Shown here: in pieces, positions 17,081-21,299 of the stretch
Layout of the letters: every line of letters starts with the position of its first letter
Position numbering within the stretch: position 1 is the first letter of the stretch
DNA from: Kalaharituber pfeilii
Lineage: Eukaryota; Ascomycota; Pezizomycetes; Pezizales; Pezizaceae
Reading direction: 5' to 3'
Length of the DNA: 21,299 nucleotides
NCBI GenBank assembly: GCA_015179045.1
Contig: WHUZ01000232.1
Coordinates: 1-21,299, forward strand
Translations under genes and position numbers: made by a program
Notes under the pieces: generated by a model
What the model was told of the DNA's origin: nothing
Seen by the model: the letters and a program-made list of their open reading frames with translations, nothing else
Database searches by the model: none

Positions 17081-17350
17081 AAGCCACAGGTCCTCCACTC
17101 CTGTAGGGTCCCTCACTGATCTCAGTGCATACCTTACTTAGCTTTGATCAAGAATTGTTATTACACTCTCTACTCTAGCAATAGCCTTGACCTTTACTCT
17201 TACTACCCCTTGAACTGCACTAGTGCATTTGCAGAGTACTTAATACTGCAACCTCTCAAATTCTTCTCCTCACTGGTTCTGGCCTCTCTACCTAATTTCA
17301 GACTCTTAAAGAGCTACTGCTCTTACTATGCCTAAATAAGTCTTTCTTTA
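17081..17350 (-). pseudogene. LINE family-2 ORF2 continuation, RIP-decayed
   Basis: Reading on the minus strand in the frame of VASDPDREEER, coding sense runs rightwards from EDLWLESFSG through ALRSVRDPTGV, AIARVESVITILDQS, CTSAVQGVVRVKV, GEEFERLQY and GIVRAVAL, the region between reverse transcriptase and RNase H in fungal LINEs. Several stops interrupt it: TAA where CAA fits (after LDQS and LQY) and TGA where CGA fits. These are the changes RIP makes. Left of about 17130 there are none. The assignment rests on reading-frame continuity and resemblance. Confidence 0.65.
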
Positions 17351-19090
17351 TAAGATAGAACTTATATCCTATTAAGAGTTGCCTAGTCCAGACAGTGCAC
17401 CTATAAGTTTTCTAACTTTATTAATCTCGCTTTTCTAGTAGAGGTTAAAATTAAGAGTGCTATTGCAAATCATCTCTATAGGCTATAGTAAGAGTTTTAT
17501 TATAATAGAAAGAGAAAGAAGTCAATATCTATATCTAGCTATATATAATACCTATAAAACTCCTTTATAGTATAGGTGGTAGGTCTTGGAACCTCTTTAG
17601 ATAGGCAGATTCTATCTATAATTCTCAGACCTTATCAGATAATAAACTTTTATACTATAAGCCTACAAGACAGGTACTAATATTACAGAATAATAAATTG
17701 ATTATTTCTATATATAGCTAAAAAATATCTATAAATTAGCCTACTTAAATAGTAGTATTTATATTGGTTATAAGTACTTGTTACTTTAACTTGTTGGTTT
17801 TTTGATACAAGTTAGATTTCTTTCTAAAAAAAAAACTAACTTACTTAATAAGTTAGTTTTTTCTATATTAAAAAACTTAAACTAATAAGGTGAATCAGAT
17901 ACAAGTTTAAAATTTTATATTTCACTATAGAAATAATCTCTATCTAAATCAGTTTTTAGCTATACTTTCTGCTTTTCAAAAAAGTTTTTCTTAAAAAAAA
18001 AAAACTGACTTATTAAAGTAAGTCTAAAGTTAAAACTTGTACTAAAAAACTCACTTATACTAATTTGAACTAATGCAAATACTACTAAATAATTAGGTAT
18101 TGATAATATAGCTTTAACTTTTAAATTAAACCTAGCTATCAATTCTATAACTATGTATATCTACTTATATTTATAATAAATTCTTCTTCTCTTACTAGCT
18201 AAATACTATATATTAATCTACTTGTATTTTTAATATCTACTATATATAAGTATATTAAGGCTATTCTATTTATAGAAAGGCAACTTCTTCTAAAAGATGA
18301 ATAGTTTGAGGATCTAAATAGTACTTATAATCAGTAAGCTTAATTGTATTTAGATTTTTAAGTGATAAATATTTAATATAATAAATAGAATATAAAATGT
18401 TATCTTTATAGCAAGGTTTATTATAACTAAAGAATACAGTTTATTAGTATAAGAGCAAATATACTTTTGGTATATATACTAAAGTAGAATAAGAAATACT
18501 TATCAAAGTATAAATTATACTAAAAAAAAACAGAGTAGTTTATTAAAGATACAATACCTATATTAAGTATATATCTCTATAAAATTGATTAGTATAAAGG
18601 CTACTAGTACTAAAGAGAAGATCTAGAAGATTAATTCTAGAAATACTATCTATAACTATCTAATAGTACTAAACCTTCTAGTATATTCTATCTAGATAAA
18701 ACACTATCTTAATTATTAGAAGGTCTTAATACTAATCTAGAGTACTTGCCTTAATAGATTACAGAAACTGATTGTTTTTAGTTTTCTTTAGAGCAAGTCT
18801 CTCTCGTATTGGCTCTAGTATATTTAGTAGAATTGCTATAAAGATTGCTCTATCTTCTAGTAAGATTTTTGTTATTATAATATTTGGTTTCTTAAGTTTT
18901 TTCTTTTTATTTTACTTTTCATTAGAAAGAAAAGAAGTTTGCATCTTAGTACTATAAGTACTATAATACTAGCATACTGAGGTACAAACTTAACTCTATA
19001 ATATACTACTCCAACTTAGTATATTATAAACTTATAAAATCATATTACTATATCTCTAATAATAGAGTATACTTAACTAAAGAACTCCTC
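17351..19090. other. AT-rich RIP-decayed zone
   Basis: Very AT-rich with almost no CG dinucleotides and no long frames. It probably holds the 5' part of LINE family 2 and other decayed repeats, but nothing more can be read with confidence. A perfect 14-bp hairpin sits at 17830-17862 (AAAAAACTAACTTA, loop CTTAA, and its complement). Confidence 0.6.
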
Positions 19091-19345
19091 AGTAATACAG
19101 TTAATCTAATAGGTCTTGTTAGTAATACAAGTGATCTAATAGGTTACTTTATAATATTGGCTACCTAGTACATCTTATTAATAATGCAAGTTATCTAGTA
19201 AGTCTTATTAGTAATGCATGTAATTTAGAAGATATTATTGAGTATATTATTAATATAATTAGGCTCATTGGGAATGTATATAACCTAGTAGATATTATTG
19301 AGTATACTATTGATATAATTAGGACTATTGGAAATGCAATTTCCT
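19091..19345. repeat. Decayed 30-bp tandem repeat
   Basis: AGTAATACAG-like starts recur at 19091, 19121, 19180, 19210, 19270 and 19330, that is at steps of 30 or about 60 bp. Units contain (A/G)GTAATGCA and CTAGTAG/CTAATAGG blocks. The parent sequence is not recognised elsewhere in the window. Confidence 0.65.
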
Positions 19346-19660
19346 TTAAGAACTTATTAGAGGTATACTATAATAGTAGTACTATATTATAAACTCTATT
19401 TATATATACTCATATATTTTTAATTTAGTATATATTAAATTATATATATATTCCTAGCTATTATAATATATATAGATACTCTTTTATAATTCTTTTATAT
19501 CCTACTACTCTACTATATTATCATACTGTTTTATTATTACTTTATTTTATACTACTCTATAGTATTCTTATACTCTTTCACTACTACTCTATACTAAACT
19601 GCTCTATCACATTTCTATAGATTAAGTCTTTTATACCACATTAAGTACTATAAAGGAAAA
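19346..19660. other. AT-rich spacer, nothing recognised
   Basis: Low-complexity TATA-rich sequence with many short CTAC/CTAT runs; no gene, and no repeat that I could align. Confidence 0.5.
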
Positions 19661-20508
19661 GCTGCCATACCTGCTAAATTGAACTCATTCGCCTATTCTT
19701 ATACTATTATAAGAGTCTTATAGTACTAGTAGCTAATAGCTTGAGCTCATATTCATATATCTTATAATGTTAAAAAAGACTTGACATACCTATAAAGTTG
19801 ATCTTATTCTACTATTGTAATATTGTCAAATAAGCTATATAGTATATATCAGATTCAGCTTATATTCATAGATTCTGCAATATTAAAAGAGATTTAATAT
19901 ATATATAAAATTCTACTTATTATTGCAGTCTTATACTATTCAAAGAGCCCTATAGTAGCTATCAGACTTAGCTTATATTTATATATATTATAATATTAAA
20001 AGATATTTAATATATCTATGAAATTGACCTCCTTCTACTATTATAATATTATCAATTGGGTCTTATATATATGTCAGATTTAGCTCATATTCATATATCT
20101 CACAATATTAAAAAGAATTTACTATATCTATAGTATTAACCTTATTCTACTATTCTTATATTATCAATTTGATCTTATAGTATGTATTAGATTTAGCTAA
20201 TATTTATACATCTTGATATTAATAAGGATTAACTCTATCTATAAATTAAGCTGATTTTGCAAGATCTTATACTAGCAAAAGAGCTCTATACTATCATGTT
20301 AATTTTATACTGCTATATATTATACTATAGCTAAAGACCTACTATATCTATAAAATTAAACTTTTTCTGCTATTCTTATACTATTGAAAGGGTCCTGTAA
20401 TATATATCAATATTAGTTTAAGCTTCTACTAATAAATCTTATAACTCTAAACTAAACCCCTTATATCTATAAATTTAGCTCATATTAACATATCTCAGAC
20501 TAGGTCCT
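19661..20508 (-). repeat. 57-bp satellite, array D, inverted and RIP-decayed
   Basis: Minus-strand satellite: GCTGCCATACCTGCTAAATT followed by GAACTCATTC matches the reverse complement of the unit in arrays A-C with C to T changes. Matching points fall at 19743, 19800, 19857, 19913, 19969 and 20026, so the 57-bp period survives although most of the sequence has drifted to A and T. It continues after the solo LTR at 21266. Confidence 0.75.
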
Positions 20509-21265
20509 TGTTAGCATAGATGTTACTGGACTTATGAGAGTGACTCTTGAGGTGACTCTGAGTTCACAAAGGTAGTGAAGTTGATAACAAAAGGTTATGC
20601 AAGAGTGTTAAGTAAGAGTTCAACTTAAAATACTGCTTGTGTCTTGATTTCCTTCTAGCTAACTGTTGAGCTTATTTATATAGATTTCTGGCCATCATAC
20701 ATAACTAGTTAATCAATAGTAATATGACGATACATATGCTAAGGCATATAGGCAGAGAAATGTAATAAAAAACACGTATCAGGAAGGTCTGTAATAGTAG
20801 AAAAAGCATAAATGTTATAGAGGCATGCATTAAAAAAGGTCTACAGTAGCTGGAAAGGCGTGAACGTAATGGAGGCATATATTAGGAAGGTCTGCAGTAG
20901 CCGGAAAGGTGTGAATGTAATGGAGACTTGTATAGAAAGGTCTGCAGCAGTCAGAAAGTATGAACATAATAGAAACATACATTAGGAAGATTTGTAGTAG
21001 CTGGAAAGGTGTGAACATAATAAAGGCATGCATAGGAAGGTCTACAGCAGCTAGAAAGGTATGAATGTAATAGAAACATATATTAGGAAGGTCTGTAATA
21101 TATGTGCACATATTGGTAGACCATATACAACTTCAACATACACTTTAGTAGGTAATCGCTATTTACTAGTGAATGTTGCCTAGTAATAATCAGTCATATC
21201 TTTAGTATACGTTTTTTGGCAGTACTTCTGGAACCGACTCCATAAGTCTTACCTTAGCTGTAATA
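20509..21265 (-). mobile_element. Solo LTR, inverted sister of 16369-17075, RIP-decayed
   Basis: A 757-bp minus-strand copy of the same LTR, with matching ends (TGTTAGCATAG on the left, TTAGCTGTAATA on the right) and mostly C/T and G/A differences. It has six 51-bp units instead of five. Satellite sequence lies on both sides. The flanking pentamers GTCCT (20504-20508) and GCCTT (21266-21270) differ only by C/T transitions, so they may be a decayed 5-bp duplication. Confidence 0.8.
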
Positions 21266-21299
21266 GCCTTAAGATACTTATGAAGTTAAGCTTATATTC
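21266..21299 (-). repeat. Array D continuing past the LTR
   Basis: GATACTTATGAAGTTAAGCT fits the decayed satellite unit (GATACCTATCAAATTAAGCT), so the array runs out of the window. Confidence 0.6.

Larger units (their letters stand above)
15128..17350 (-). mobile_element. LINE family 2, minus strand, split by a solo LTR
   Basis: Poly(T) at 15128-15147 marks the 3' end. The tail has its own hairpin, AGGCT-GGT-AGCCT, different from family 1. ORF2 lies above it, is interrupted by the LTR at 16369-17075, and resumes at 17081 with EDLWLESFSG running into GMVASDP across the insertion. From about 17130 the same frame continues with RIP-like stops to at least 17350; the upper limit lies in the AT-rich zone and is not resolved. 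Confidence 0.8.

Noticed and set aside
18772..18957. 61-codon frame in the AT-rich zone
   Set aside because: Low-complexity Phe/Ile/Leu/Ser composition expected from AT-rich decayed DNA; no motif or start context.
16369..21265. A single DNA transposon with 0.7-kb terminal inverted repeats
   Set aside because: The left copy has its own 5-bp duplication and lies inside a LINE frame that resumes on its other side; the ends are TG...CA with a TATA box, as in LTRs.

Overview
The window looks like a repeat-dense, gene-poor stretch of a filamentous ascomycete (Pezizomycotina) genome. The reasons are short introns with fungal branch points, LINEs ending in an RNase H domain, a MULE transposase, and a right-hand 4 kb with the C-to-T decay (CAA to TAA, CGA to TGA) typical of repeat-induced point mutation (RIP). 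I cannot name the species. Only two ordinary genes are supported: a 73-residue zinc-ribbon protein with two introns (3128-3475) and an intact PD-(D/E)XK nuclease-like protein of 252 residues (13558-14316).

Layout. 1-746: nothing recognised. 759-2096: a gag-only, non-autonomous LINE copy with poly(A) and a perfect 12-bp target-site duplication (TSD). 2109-4955: unique sequence with the zinc-ribbon gene. 4964-5302: a complete hAT-type MITE (17-bp terminal inverted repeats, 8-bp TSD), with a second, cut-off copy at 5646-5865. 5866-9032: a repeat made of a tRNA-like head followed by a 57-bp satellite, invaded by two solo LTRs (6046-6770, 6837-7213). 9033 to about 9996: the 3' end of an autonomous LINE on the minus strand. 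10281-11422: a MULE transposase cut off inside its catalytic domain. 11423-13194: a second head plus satellite, hit by a solo LTR (itself hit by a 90-bp LINE tail) and by a second gag-only LINE (12151-12848, perfect 12-bp TSD). 13195-14499: a single-copy island with the nuclease-like gene. 14500-15079: a third head plus satellite. 15080-17350 and beyond: a LINE tail, then a second LINE family on the minus strand, split by a solo LTR (16369-17075).

At about 17.1 kb the composition changes abruptly, inside the reading frame of that LINE. To the right the same frame continues but is AT-rich and carries RIP-like stops. The AT-rich zone contains a decayed 30-bp repeat array, a decayed inverted array of the 57-bp satellite (19.66 kb to the end) and a second, partly decayed solo LTR in opposite orientation (20509-21265).

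The mobile elements explain one another. The gag-only LINE copies share their 3' tail, a GCCY-NNN-RGGC hairpin before poly(A), with the RNase H-bearing LINE at 9033, so they were probably mobilised by its reverse transcriptase. A paralogous satellite segment at 8290-8740 preserves the empty site of the second gag-only insertion. The LTRs are solo, each flanked by its own short duplication, so no internal LTR-retrotransposon genes remain.
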